Positions 43,022-51,709 are shown, counted from the first letter of the stretch. The stretch: 54,195 bases of DNA from Clostridia bacterium (GCA_017502975.1 JAFVTV010000002.1:1-54195); one strand, 5' to 3'. Notes: generated by a model from the letters alone, not told the origin. Translations and numbers: made by a program.

Positions 43022-43912
43022 TTACAACTCAACTCTAAAGTACTCCAGCACTTTCTTAAACTTATCCTGCGCGGAGAGGCAAGTGTCGAGGAGGTAGCCG
43101 CGCTCGTAATCCCACTCGGAGAGACCACGGTAGTAGAACATTTTGTGGCTCTCGTTGATGATGAAGGGGACGATGTTATGCTTGAGGCACTCCTTGAACA
43201 TAATAAGGCGGCCGATTCTGCCGTTGCCGTCCTGGAAGGGATGGATACGCTCGAAGCGCACGTGGAAGGCAATGATATCCTCAAAGGTGACATTCTCAAG
43301 GGCGTTATACTCGGCGATCAACTCGCTGATCTCATCATGGACCTCCTCGGGTGCGACGGTTTCGCGATTGCCCACCTCGTTGGGGAGCTTTTTGTAATCT
43401 CCCACCGCAAACCAGCTCTTACGGCTATCGCTGGTGCCGCTTTTGAGGAGCAGATGAAGCTCCTTGATATATTTTTCCGAGAGGGCGTGTGTCGCGTTGT
43501 CAATAATGGAGTCAATGCAACGGAAGTGGTTGGTGGTCTCCACGATATCGTCTACGTTCACGCTGCCATCGGTGATGCCAATGGTATTCGTTTCAAAAAT
43601 GTAGCGCGTTTGATCGTGCGTGAGGCGGCTGCCCTCGATATGGTTGGAGTTATAGGTCAGGTCGATCTGCACGCGGTGATAAATGCCGCCCGACAAGCGA
43701 GAATCCTTCTGATCGCGCAGAATGGCAAGCAACGTTTTCGGCTTCTTGCTTTCTCGCGGCTTGCGCGCGGGCTTTTGCGCATCCTCGGGAATATTCCACG
43801 TCTTGCCCGTGAGGAACGCGCCGGCAATTTTGCCGTCGGCGCAGTATTTGCGCACACTACGATCGGTGAGCCCCCATTTGGCGGCAAATTCGGCAACAGA
43901 TAAGTATTTCAT
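43022..43912 (-). CDS. Fic-family AMPylator with N-terminal HTH
   Basis: 296 residues. The first 60 (YLSVAEFAAKWGLTDRSVRKYCADGKI) are an excisionase/MerR-like helix-turn-helix. The inhibitory motif is SNHIEGS (class II, in front), and the active loop is HPFQDGNGRIGR, complete with His. Fic proteins transfer AMP to Ser/Thr/Tyr of target proteins and are held back by the inhibitory Glu. ATG 43912 with AAGGAGG. Ends 16 bp before the TIR start, so both may be one transcript. Confidence 0.93.
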   Translation of the reverse strand: MKYLSVAEFAAKWGLTDRSVRKYCADGKIAGAFLTGKTWNIPEDAQKPARKPRESKKPKTLLAILRDQKDSRLSGGIYHRVQIDLTYNSNHIEGSRLTHDQTRYIFETNTIGITDGSVNVDDIVETTNHFRCIDSIIDNATHALSEKYIKELHLLLKSGTSDSRKSWFAVGDYKKLPNEVGNRETVAPEEVHDEISELIAEYNALENVTFEDIIAFHVRFERIHPFQDGNGRIGRLIMFKECLKHNIVPFIINESHKMFYYRGLSEWDYERGYLLDTCLSAQDKFKKVLEYFRVEL

Positions 43913-44081
43913 ACGATGCCTCCTTAATTTACTGTTTTTATTATACCACATTATAGGAAAAATATCAATACAATTCATTAAATAAATATGATTTATATTC
44001 TTCCCATAAAGGAACTATTCACTATATTAAAAATTATTCACAGAGGCAATGGCGAGGTAAAAAGCAAAATTCATATATGAC

Positions 44082-44110
44082 TTGACACACGGTGTTTATT
44101 ATGCTATAAT
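44082..44110 (+). promoter_or_regulatory. Consensus sigma-A promoter of the integrase operon
   Basis: TTGACA (44082-44087), 17 bp, TATAAT (44105-44110). Being near-perfect it must be repressed in the integrated state, presumably by the XRE protein it drives. Confidence 0.85.
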
Positions 44111-44135
44111 AGCATTAAATCGACGGAGGTGTGCT

Positions 44136-44507
44136 ATGCAGATACTTGGTGAAAGATTGAAAGTATTGCGAGAGGGCATGAAGCTCTCGCAACAGAAGGT
44201 GGCGGATATAATCGGCTGTCCGCAGACCAGTATTTATCGCTATGAAAACGGCACCTACACGCCCTCTGCGGAGGCGTTGCTCTGGTATGCCGACTACTTT
44301 GATGTGTCCATGGATTATATTTTTGGACGCACAGACAAGCCACAAGGCAAGCTCTATAAATACGAGCCGCAGGCACTTAAAATCACAGAAGAGCGCCGCC
44401 GTGAAATGGCAGATTTTGTGGCGATGTGCTTTGATCCCAAGTCCGAGGCGAGTGCCAAAATCAAGGCACTTATGCTGCAAATGATGGAGGAAAGCAATGG
44501 AACGTGA
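44136..44507 (+). CDS. XRE-family regulator
   Basis: 123 residues. LGERLKVLREGMKLSQQKVADIIGCPQTSIYRYENGTYTP is a clear Cro/C1 helix-turn-helix; YADYFDVSMDYIFGRTD is the usual follow-up; the C-terminal helix may dimerise. ATG 44136 follows GGAGGTGTGCT. It overlaps the recombinase gene by 11 bp and likely controls it. Confidence 0.9.
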   Translation: MQILGERLKVLREGMKLSQQKVADIIGCPQTSIYRYENGTYTPSAEALLWYADYFDVSMDYIFGRTDKPQGKLYKYEPQALKITEERRREMADFVAMCFDPKSEASAKIKALMLQMMEESNGT

Positions 44508-46104
44508 TGCGAAAAAGCACTCCGATGGCATTTCAGACGGTCTGCGCGCCGTCATCTACGCACGCTATTCCTCCGACAATCAACGCGAGGAATCCATAGA
44601 GGGGCAGATCCGCGAGAACACTGCCTTTGCCGAAAAAAATGGTCTGCGGATCGTAGGGCATTATATCGATCGCGCGTTCTCCGCCAAAAGCGATGAGCGC
44701 CCCGAATTCCAGCGTATGATCAAGGACAGCGCCAAGCGCGGCTTTGATCTGATCATCGTTTGGAAGCTTGACCGTTTTTCGCGTAACCGTCACGACTCTG
44801 CCATCTATAAAGCTATGCTAAAAAAGAATGGCGTTCGTGTGGTATCCGCCACCGAAGCGATCTCCGAAGGCGCGGAAGGAATACTTTTGGAATCTCTTTT
44901 AGAGGGGCTTGCGGAATACTATTCTGCTGACCTTGCGGAAAAGATCACCCGCGGTATGACCGAGAACGCTTTGAAGTGCAAATATAACGGCAGTGTGGTG
45001 CCATACGGATACGTGATCGATGCAGAGAAAAATTATCAGATCGACCCTGCCGTTGCGCCCATTGTGATAGATATTTTCAACCGCTATGCCGCAGGTGAAT
45101 CCATTACGGATATCATCAACGATTTCAACGGACGTGGCGTGCGCTATTCAAAGGGCAAGCCGTTCACCAAAAGCAGTATGAACCGCATGCTGCAAAACCG
45201 TATTTACATTGGCGAGTACCACTTCAGCGACGTGGTCGTGCCGAACGGTGTTCCCGCTATGATTTCACCCGATGTGTTCGAGCGAGTATCCAAGCGGATG
45301 GAATCCAACAAGCGTGCCTCTGCCAAGGGCAAAGCCCCCGAGCGTTATATCCTGACCACCAAGCTTTTCTGCGGTAAATGCAAAACGATGATGGTGGGCG
45401 ACAGCGCGCAGAAAAAGAACGGCACGATATACCGCTATTACAAATGCGCGGCGGCGAAAAAGCATCAATGTGACAAAAAGGCGGTGCGTAAGGAGTGTAT
45501 CGAAGATCTGGTGATCGAGCGCGTGATGCGCATTTTGAAGGACACAGAGACGCTTGATAAGCTCGCAGACAGCATTATGGAGCTAATGAAGGAAGATAAC
45601 ACCTTGATTCCTGCACTGGAAGCGCAGTTGAAGGAAGTGCAAAAATCCCTCGATAATGTGATGAAGGCCATTGAAATGGGAGTCATCACTCGCTCCACCA
45701 AGTCCCGCTTGGAGGAGCTGGAAGCCGAGGAGGAGCGCATCAAGCATAGCATTTTGGAGGAGGAAGTCAAGCGCCCCACACTCACAAAGGAGCATATTCT
45801 GTTCGTATTGGAGCGTTTCAGCAATCTGGACGTAAGCATTACGAAAAACCGCGAGCGCCTGATCGACGGTTTGGTCAAATCCATACTGCTATACGATAAT
45901 AAGCTGATTATTACCTTTACATTTAAGGACGAGCCCCTTGCCGTACCCACGGGCGAGGAGCTTGACCGTATTGAAAATAGTTCGGATATCAAAATGACGG
46001 CTTCACCAAAAAGAAAAACACCCCCGATTGGGGGTGTTTTCTTTTTGACGCCCCATACGGGGCGACATCGAACCCGGTGTGTGGGGGGCTGTGCAGAGCA
46101 GTAA
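44497..46104 (+). CDS. Large serine recombinase (putative island integrase)
   Basis: 535 residues. Catalytic domain RAVIYARYSSDNQREESIEGQ (nucleophile Ser in YSSDNQ) with VWKLDRFSRNRHD; recombinase domain about 165-280; zinc ribbon CGKC...YKCAAAKKHQC; coiled coil about 380-430 (LEAQLKEVQKSLDNV). The frame's last 30 residues run through a strong terminator (46015-46046), so the tail beyond SSDIKMTASPK is probably not conserved and may be a product of integration. It sits 105 bp from the right repeat. Confidence 0.93.
   Translation: MERDAKKHSDGISDGLRAVIYARYSSDNQREESIEGQIRENTAFAEKNGLRIVGHYIDRAFSAKSDERPEFQRMIKDSAKRGFDLIIVWKLDRFSRNRHDSAIYKAMLKKNGVRVVSATEAISEGAEGILLESLLEGLAEYYSADLAEKITRGMTENALKCKYNGSVVPYGYVIDAEKNYQIDPAVAPIVIDIFNRYAAGESITDIINDFNGRGVRYSKGKPFTKSSMNRMLQNRIYIGEYHFSDVVVPNGVPAMISPDVFERVSKRMESNKRASAKGKAPERYILTTKLFCGKCKTMMVGDSAQKKNGTIYRYYKCAAAKKHQCDKKAVRKECIEDLVIERVMRILKDTETLDKLADSIMELMKEDNTLIPALEAQLKEVQKSLDNVMKAIEMGVITRSTKSRLEELEAEEERIKHSILEEEVKRPTLTKEHILFVLERFSNLDVSITKNRERLIDGLVKSILLYDNKLIITFTFKDEPLAVPTGEELDRIENSSDIKMTASPKRKTPPIGGVFFLTPHTGRHRTRCVGGCAEQ
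46015..46046 (+). terminator. Terminator inside the recombinase reading frame
   Basis: AAAACACCCCC / GGGGGTGTTTT stem then CTTTTT. Coding there reads KTPPIGGVFF. Confidence 0.8.
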
Positions 46105-46209
46105 GCGGCTACGCACTTTGCCCACACACATGGGTTCGCATTTTCGCCGCAGAGCGCGTCGAGCTCGCTCGTAAGCGGCAAGGCGAAAAATATTCGCGCA
46201 AAGCGCGAA

Positions 46210-46226
46210 ATTCCCGTACGGGTCAC
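46210..46226 (+). repeat. Putative attR (tRNA-Glu 3' remnant)
   Basis: ATTCCCGTACGGGTCAC, exact direct copy of 25951-25967. The 80 bp before it hold GC-rich imperfect repeats. Confidence 0.7.
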
Positions 46227-46231
46227 TGCGA

Positions 46232-46262
46232 AAAAAGCACCACATTCGTGGTGCTTTTTCAT
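46232..46262. terminator. Terminator right of attR
   Basis: AAAAGCACCAC / GTGGTGCTTTT with T run; serves the CDF gene's neighbour and would have been the tRNA-Glu terminator before insertion. Confidence 0.8.
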
Positions 46263-46271
46263 TATAAAAGA

Positions 46272-47168
46272 TCAGTGGTGATGATGATGGTGATGATGCC
46301 CGGAGGATGACACAACATCCACATGGCAATGCTCCTCGTGGCAATGCTCATGTTCCTCTTCAAGCTCAAGCGTTGCGTGCCCGATGCCGTGTTCTTTTAA
46401 TTCATCGCGGATACTGTGCTTGATCTTATGTTTGTCACCGTTTACAACAACGTGCATGGTAGCGTAATTGTTGTGTCCGTCCATGCTCCAAACGTGAACA
46501 TGATGAACACCCAACACGCCGTCAATCTCACATATATGCTCTGTGATCTCACGTATGCTGATACCGTGCGGTGTCTTTTCAAGAAAAAGATCAAGCGCCT
46601 CCTTCAAGCCCTTCAAAGCATTTACGAGAATAAATATTGCCACGCCGATAGACATCAGGGAATCGATCATATAGAAATTTGTAAATCTCATTACGACAGC
46701 GCCCACCAAAACCACGATCCAACCAAGAACGTCCTCAAGCATATGGAGATTTACAGCCCTTTGATTGAGCGAAGCCCCATCCCGCGTTACAAGCGCGGCG
46801 GCAAGATTTACGCATACACCAACGATTGCAAAAAGGATCATTCCGTTATAGTTGATCTCGACGGGATCGATCATACGTAGTATAGCATGATAGATAACCG
46901 CAAGAGAGCCGAGCAATAGGATCAAGGTCGTTAAAACGCTACCAATCACCGCATAACGACTGTACCCATAGGTATATGCTTCATCGGGCTGTTTTTTGCT
47001 TTTCTTTTCAAGAAAGAATGAGGCGCCGATGCTTGCGGCATCTCCTATGTCATGCACAGCATCTGAAATAATGGCAACGCTACCCGTGAAAATGCCGCCG
47101 ATGAATTCAAATACAGAAAATGCCAAATTGAGAATGAAGGCAATAAAAATATTTCTCGCGGTTTTCAT
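46272..47168 (-). CDS. Cation diffusion facilitator with C-terminal His8
   Basis: 298 residues, six membrane helices, then a cytosolic ferredoxin-like domain. Metal site residues in helix 2 (AIISDAVHDIGDAAS: D and HD) and helix 5 (MLEDVLGWIVV, D). HVHVWSMDGHNNYATMHV is the C-terminal domain core. The tail HEHCHEEHCHVDVVSSSG then eight His is a natural metal sponge. Exports Zn, Mn, Fe or Cd; the H/D rather than D/D pair points to Zn or Cd. GAGG precedes the ATG. Confidence 0.92.
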   Translation of the reverse strand: MKTARNIFIAFILNLAFSVFEFIGGIFTGSVAIISDAVHDIGDAASIGASFFLEKKSKKQPDEAYTYGYSRYAVIGSVLTTLILLLGSLAVIYHAILRMIDPVEINYNGMILFAIVGVCVNLAAALVTRDGASLNQRAVNLHMLEDVLGWIVVLVGAVVMRFTNFYMIDSLMSIGVAIFILVNALKGLKEALDLFLEKTPHGISIREITEHICEIDGVLGVHHVHVWSMDGHNNYATMHVVVNGDKHKIKHSIRDELKEHGIGHATLELEEEHEHCHEEHCHVDVVSSSGHHHHHHHH

Positions 47169-47382
47169 GATTCCTCCAAATTGACAAAGGTTGATGTTTT
47201 TGGTACAATAAACGTGTTATCGAACACGCTGTACAATAACAGTATAATATGAAACGGAATAAAAATCAACATATTTATTTTGCAAACCGTTTTTGCGGAG
47301 AGCCAATACACCGAGCGGCTTGAGGCCATGATGGATATGATAAACAAAAAAGCCACTAACAAAATTTGCAGGAGAGTGTGCC

Positions 47383-47979
47383 ATGAAAATATACGATATT
47401 TCTCAAGAGGTTTTTGGCTCCCGGGTGTATCCCGGCGACCCCGTGCCCGAGAAAAGGGAGCTGTGCTCTATGGAAAAGGGCGCCTTATATAATTTAACTG
47501 CGTTTGCAATGTGTGCCCATAACGGCACGCATATCGATGCGCCACGCCATTTTATAAAGGACGGAAAAACCGTGGATGAGATCGCCCCTGAGGTCTTTGT
47601 TGGGAAGGCCTATGTGGCGGTGCATCACGGTGTGCTTACGGGCGAGGATGCCGCGAGGATCATAACAAAAGCGCGGGAGCGGGACCGTGAGGCGGCAAAA
47701 AGAATTTTAATGAAGGGCGCGGTTGAGGTGTCCCTTGCGGCGGCACGGGTGTTTGCCGCCGCGGGGGTGCTGCTTCTTGGAAACGAGTCGCAGACGGTTG
47801 GCCCACAAAATGCGCCCATGGCGGTGCATCTAGCCCTGTTATCGGCGGGTGTTGTGCTGCTTGAGGGGATTTGCCTTGGTGAGGTTTTGGAGGGCGTGTA
47901 TCTTTTAAATGCCGCACCGCTGAATTTATCGGGCGCGGAGGGCGCGCCCTGCCGCGCGTTACTGATAGACACCGAGTGA
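47383..47979 (+). CDS. Cyclase-family (kynurenine formamidase-like) hydrolase
   Basis: 198 residues. MCAHNGTHIDAPRHF is the metal-binding HxGTHxDxPxHF motif at about residue 43; DISQEVFGSRVYPGDP at the start is usual. Related enzymes hydrolyse N-formylkynurenine or cyclic amides. A His or Glu in LLEGICLG completes the site. Monocistronic, GAGAG before ATG 47383. The substrate is not evident. Confidence 0.88.
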   Translation: MKIYDISQEVFGSRVYPGDPVPEKRELCSMEKGALYNLTAFAMCAHNGTHIDAPRHFIKDGKTVDEIAPEVFVGKAYVAVHHGVLTGEDAARIITKARERDREAAKRILMKGAVEVSLAAARVFAAAGVLLLGNESQTVGPQNAPMAVHLALLSAGVVLLEGICLGEVLEGVYLLNAAPLNLSGAEGAPCRALLIDTE

Positions 47980-48056
47980 TCATTTCAAATTGCAGCGCCA
48001 AAAGAGGGAACGCTTGCGGTCGGTGTGGATCTCAGTAAAATTTTTTCAAAAGCCCT

Positions 48057-48087
48057 TGACTTTTACCTAGCGTAAAATTCTATAATT
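48057..48087 (+). promoter_or_regulatory. Promoter of the 48156-49649 gene
   Basis: TTGACT (48057-48062), 19 bp, TATAAT (48082-48087). Confidence 0.55.
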
Positions 48088-48155
48088 GTATAAAAAGGAA
48101 GCGGTTTGTCCTCTTGCCTAAAGCAAATGTTATCTTGTTCCATGGAGGGAATAAA

Positions 48156-49649
48156 ATGAAAGCCAAATTGTTGTTGTTGATCACTGTTTTTGTCGTAATT
48201 GCTTTGGCGGTAGGTGGCACCGTTATGGCGGTAACGATATTAAAGGAGCCTGCAGTTGTTGCGACAAACGCGCTGGGCGGGTTGGCAAAAGATGTGCTTG
48301 AAAGAGATGAGATCGAACCCTTTTGCGAGCTTTTTACAAGCGGCTCTATAGAGGCATCGCTTGACGGGATGAAGGTAAACGGTTATGATTCTTTTGGGGA
48401 TAGCAGCATTTCCGGCAAGCTTTATTTTTCAGAAGACGCACTTATGCTTAGAAATGTTAAGGTAAATTTAGCCGACGGTGCTCTTGATCTTAGTGGTGAT
48501 GCTTATATATCTGAAGACGTGATCTACGTCAATGAGCAAGAAATACTTGGCGGTACTTACGGAATAAACTTTTCTACGCTTGCAGATGATCTTGCCAATT
48601 CGATTTTTGCCGCCGACTCGGGATCGGTATATGCCCTTGACAAGGAAACCTACGATGCTATGATAAAGAGGCTCGATAACGTTTCGGAAAACAAGATGAT
48701 GCAAAGGGACCTTGAAAAGCTTTCGAGGCGTGTGTTTTTAGATCTGTGGGAGATCGTGCTGGATCATGCAGCACTGTCATCCGAAGTGGTTAAGATCGAT
48801 CTGAACGGAAAAAGCACCAAGGTTCGCTTGATCAGCATAACCATAGATTCTCTTGCAATGCAAAATATTATCCGAGATGCGTATGAGTATTTGTGTGACT
48901 CTGAGGAGATCGTAGCATTTATAGAAAAGCACGAGAATACGCTTTACAGCATGCTTGATGCGCTATACCCTTATGATTGGGACACGTACGGTTCGCTTGC
49001 CGAGCTTTACAAGGAAAAGATGAGGGGGCTTGCCGACACGGTGGAGGCTCTGTGTAATGAGCTCGAGCCCGACTCTTCCTCCGCTCTCTCGATCCATATC
49101 GCAACATCCAGAATAAGCGGAAAGCTTTTGAAGCTCTGGATCGGGGATGACCAGGAAACAGTGCTGTCCATTGATTGCGGCAAAAAGGGAATGCGGAAAA
49201 CCGACACCGTTACCATTGAGGCGGGCGAGGTCAAGATCGTATATAAGGTTGATAAAAAGGGCTTAAAGAAATTGGGTGTATCGATCGCCTTTGAGAGCCA
49301 CAATCAAGAGATTGAGTTTTCGGTCTCTATCGACAAAAAAGAGGGCACGTACACGGCAAACTTTAAGCACGTGAAAAATGAAAAGAATTATTATTTGACG
49401 GAGTGGGTCGCAAGTGGCAATATCGCCACAAAGAGATCTACGATAACGTTTACGATCGATAAGGTGAACTACAAACATAGAATAAACAATAGTTCTGATT
49501 GGTGGAATAGGTATAAGCTTGAGTGCGAGGTAATTGTAAAGCTTGAGGATGAGATGCCAATGCCGCGTAAGGTGTATAAAACCGTTGCCGATATCACGGA
49601 GGAAGATATTGAGAATTTTGTAAAGAAGCTTGAAAAACTTGTTTCTTGA
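48156..49649 (+). CDS. Large hypothetical exported protein
   Basis: About 497 residues. The N-terminus LLLLITVFVVIALAVGGTVMAV is a signal anchor without lipobox. The body resembles a two-part beta/alpha protein: an N-terminal strand-rich part (SISGKLYFSEDALMLRNVKVNLADGALDLSGDAYI) and a helical middle (YEYLCDSEEIVAFIEKHENTLYSML), then more strands (EVKIVYKVDKKGLKKLG). Similar in style to YceI/LPS-transport-like or spore/cell-wall-facing proteins, but no family recognised. ATG 48156 follows TGGAGGG. Confidence 0.7.
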   Translation: MKAKLLLLITVFVVIALAVGGTVMAVTILKEPAVVATNALGGLAKDVLERDEIEPFCELFTSGSIEASLDGMKVNGYDSFGDSSISGKLYFSEDALMLRNVKVNLADGALDLSGDAYISEDVIYVNEQEILGGTYGINFSTLADDLANSIFAADSGSVYALDKETYDAMIKRLDNVSENKMMQRDLEKLSRRVFLDLWEIVLDHAALSSEVVKIDLNGKSTKVRLISITIDSLAMQNIIRDAYEYLCDSEEIVAFIEKHENTLYSMLDALYPYDWDTYGSLAELYKEKMRGLADTVEALCNELEPDSSSALSIHIATSRISGKLLKLWIGDDQETVLSIDCGKKGMRKTDTVTIEAGEVKIVYKVDKKGLKKLGVSIAFESHNQEIEFSVSIDKKEGTYTANFKHVKNEKNYYLTEWVASGNIATKRSTITFTIDKVNYKHRINNSSDWWNRYKLECEVIVKLEDEMPMPRKVYKTVADITEEDIENFVKKLEKLVS

Positions 49650-49682
49650 AATTGCAAAGGACGCCCCCTTTAAATAAAGGGA

Positions 49683-49712
49683 AAGCCCCCTCGTTTGAGG
49701 GGGCTTTTTGCG
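49683..49712. terminator. Bidirectional terminator
   Basis: AAGCCCCCTC / GAGGGGGCTT with T run on the + side; serves the convergent surface-protein and SDR genes. Confidence 0.85.
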
Positions 49713-49723
49713 CCTTGCGCTAG

Positions 49724-50488
49724 TTACAGCGTTGCGCCAAAGTCGGATACGATCACCTGACCCGTGATGGCGCGGGATTCATCACTTGCGAGGAACAAGA
49801 GGATGTTTGCCACGTCAATGGGCATGCAGGGGGAAACAGACAGGTTCATGTGCTTGTTCATCTGCCCCATCATATTGGGATCAAGCGTTTTGGGGTCGGT
49901 CGTCATTGTCATAGGGGTGACAATGGTGCTGGGGTTTACCGAGTTGCAGCGGATGCCTGTGCCTGTGAAGCGCAGGGCAGTGTGCTTGGTAAGACCGATA
50001 ACGGCAGCCTTACTTGTAACATAAGAAGCGCCGCCCGTGCCAAACGCGCCTGCAACCGAGTCGAGGTTGATAATAGACCCCTTGCCCGTTTTCATCATTT
50101 CCTTGACAACCGCTCTCGTGCAGTAAAGGCAACCCTTGGTGTTGATGCCAAGCACCCACTCAAGATCCTCATCGGTGCAGCAGTCAATGGGCTTAAGACC
50201 TGCCTCAAGCACGCCTGCGTTGTTGACAAGCACGTCAACGGTGCCGTAGGTTTCTACCACCTTGGCAACCATTTCCTCAACTGCTTCTACTTTAGATACA
50301 TCACAGGGGATAGGGAGAACCTCGCCGCCCGCCTCGCGGATTTTTGCGGCCACTTCTTCAAGTTGGGGTACGCGTCTTGCAGTGATAACGACCTTTGCGC
50401 CTTCCTTTGCAAAGAGCTCTGCGGTGGCAGCGCCTACACCCGAGTTACCGCCCGTGATAATTGCTACTTTTCCATCCAAACGTCCCAT
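49724..50488 (-). CDS. Short-chain dehydrogenase/reductase
   Basis: 254 residues, classical SDR. TGGNSGVGAATAE (cofactor loop), VLVNNAGVLEAG, catalytic Ser in NLDSVAGAFG and YVTSK. ITARR after strand 2 suggests NADP or NAD with Arg present; preference uncertain. FabG-like or a hydroxysteroid/alcohol dehydrogenase. Divergent from another SDR gene, sharing the 192-bp gap. Confidence 0.9.
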   Translation of the reverse strand: MGRLDGKVAIITGGNSGVGAATAELFAKEGAKVVITARRVPQLEEVAAKIREAGGEVLPIPCDVSKVEAVEEMVAKVVETYGTVDVLVNNAGVLEAGLKPIDCCTDEDLEWVLGINTKGCLYCTRAVVKEMMKTGKGSIINLDSVAGAFGTGGASYVTSKAAVIGLTKHTALRFTGTGIRCNSVNPSTIVTPMTMTTDPKTLDPNMMGQMNKHMNLSVSPCMPIDVANILLFLASDESRAITGQVIVSDFGATL

Positions 50489-50603
50489 ATCTACATTCTC
50501 CTTTTGCTTTTATTTTTTGAGATTGCTATTTTTATTATAGCATGTTTCCAACAGTTGTCAATTGCTTAGGGGAATTTTTTGGGCAAAGTGTTCAAAAAAT
50601 ATC

Positions 50604-50632
50604 TTGACACGTCGCTACAATTTAGATATAAT
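50604..50632 (+). promoter_or_regulatory. Sigma-A promoter of the + strand SDR
   Basis: TTGACA (50604-50609), 17 bp, TATAAT (50627-50632). Consensus. Confidence 0.8.
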
Positions 50633-50680
50633 TTTATTGTAGGGCCTTGAAAATTTTAATATATAGAAGGAGAACAGATC

Positions 50681-51511
50681 ATGGCAAATGTATGCGTGAT
50701 TACGGGCGGCGGCTCCGGCATGGGGCTTGAGGCTGCCAAATTTATGCCAAAGGATAAAATTATTGTTCTTTCCGGTAGAACGGTAGCTAAGCTTGAGGGA
50801 GCCGTTAAGGAGCTTGAGGCTCTTGGCTTTACGGCTTATGCCAAGGCGTGTGACACCTCAAACAGAGAAAGTGTGAAGGAGCTGGCCGCTTTTGCCGCAT
50901 CGCTTGGCGAGATCAAGAACGTTATCAATGCGGCAGGTGTGTCGCCTGCGATGAAGGGCACGCAGGAAAGCATTCTTCGCATCAATGCACTCGGTACTGT
51001 TTATGTCAATCAAGAGTTTTCTAAGCTGATGAACAAGGGCAGCGTGATCGTGGATGTTTCTTCGAACTCTGCATACATTCTTCCCTCCATCATCATTAAC
51101 AAAAAGATCTATAAATTGGCTGAAACAGACGAGGATGCCTTTGTGAAAAAGCTGGTCAAGAAGAGCAATCTTGCCAAGGGTGAGTATCAGCGCAAGGGCT
51201 TTGCGTATTCGCTGTCGAAAAACTTTGTGGTATGGTACGCAAAGAAGTGCGCCTTTGAGTACGGCCTGAAAGGTATTCGTGTGGTATCCCTTAGCCCCGG
51301 GTTGATCGCAACCGACATGGGCAACCTTGAAAAGAAGGACGGCGGCATGCTGATCCCCTTCTCGGCAGAGGAGAGAATGGGCGAGCCCGCAGAGCTTGGT
51401 TATGCGCTGGCAACTGTGGCTGATGAGCGCAACGGCTATCTTGCCGGTGTTGACGTGCTTTGTGATGGCGGCAGCACATACGGTATGAAGGAATTTAAAA
51501 AGAAGAAATGA
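50681..51511 (+). CDS. Short-chain dehydrogenase with long insert
   Basis: 276 residues. TGGGSGMGLEAAK, VINAAGVSPAM (NAG as NAAG), catalytic Ser in VDVSSNSAYI, then a roughly 40-residue insert (IIINKKIYKLAETDEDAFVKK...) before YSLSK. LSPGLIATDM is the usual substrate loop. The insert is unusual between Ser and Tyr and may form a lid. Could be a hydroxysteroid dehydrogenase; sequence alone does not say. GGAG before the ATG. Confidence 0.88.
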   Translation: MANVCVITGGGSGMGLEAAKFMPKDKIIVLSGRTVAKLEGAVKELEALGFTAYAKACDTSNRESVKELAAFAASLGEIKNVINAAGVSPAMKGTQESILRINALGTVYVNQEFSKLMNKGSVIVDVSSNSAYILPSIIINKKIYKLAETDEDAFVKKLVKKSNLAKGEYQRKGFAYSLSKNFVVWYAKKCAFEYGLKGIRVVSLSPGLIATDMGNLEKKDGGMLIPFSAEERMGEPAELGYALATVADERNGYLAGVDVLCDGGSTYGMKEFKKKK

Positions 51512-51670
51512 TGCGGCAAATAAATAAAAATCCCCCCGCTAAGCCTCGGGCTCCTAAGGACAGTTTTTGTTATGATATGGTAGACAGACAAAAGATTACA
51601 ATAAAGAACTCATACAAAAGCGCACTTACTCACCACTGACCGTGGTTGTGTCATAAAAAATAAAACAATT

Positions 51671-51709
51671 AACCGCCGAGAGCGACCAAAACGGTTACCC
51701 TCGGCGGTG
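51671..51709. terminator. CCGCCGAGAGC hairpin, copy 2
   Basis: ACCGCCGAG / CTCGGCGGT stem, same family as 26045-26096. Ends the MutS-like gene on the minus strand. The 51512-51670 spacer also has CTAAGGACAGTTTTT, resembling the end of the REP-like repeats at 3190 and 4676. Confidence 0.65.

Larger units (their letters stand above)
25951..46226. mobile_element. Putative 20.3-kb integrated island with defence cargo
   Basis: Bounded by 17-bp direct repeats, the left in tRNA-Glu(CTC), the right 105 bp after a large serine recombinase gene. Past the right repeat comes a terminator hairpin placed just as a tRNA terminator would be, so the uninterrupted locus would read tRNA-Glu, terminator, CDF transporter. 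The island has its own XRE regulator and integrase at the right end and HTH_36, HIRAN, WYL, ATPase, helicase-nuclease, TIR and Fic genes inside. I see no relaxase, coupling protein or type IV secretion gene, so it is not self-transmissible. Serine recombinases seldom use tRNA genes, which is the main doubt. Confidence 0.65.

Noticed and set aside
46060-46210. Second tRNA before attR
   Set aside because: GGTTCG-like fragments occur, but no acceptor/anticodon stems can be paired; only the 17-bp remnant is convincing.
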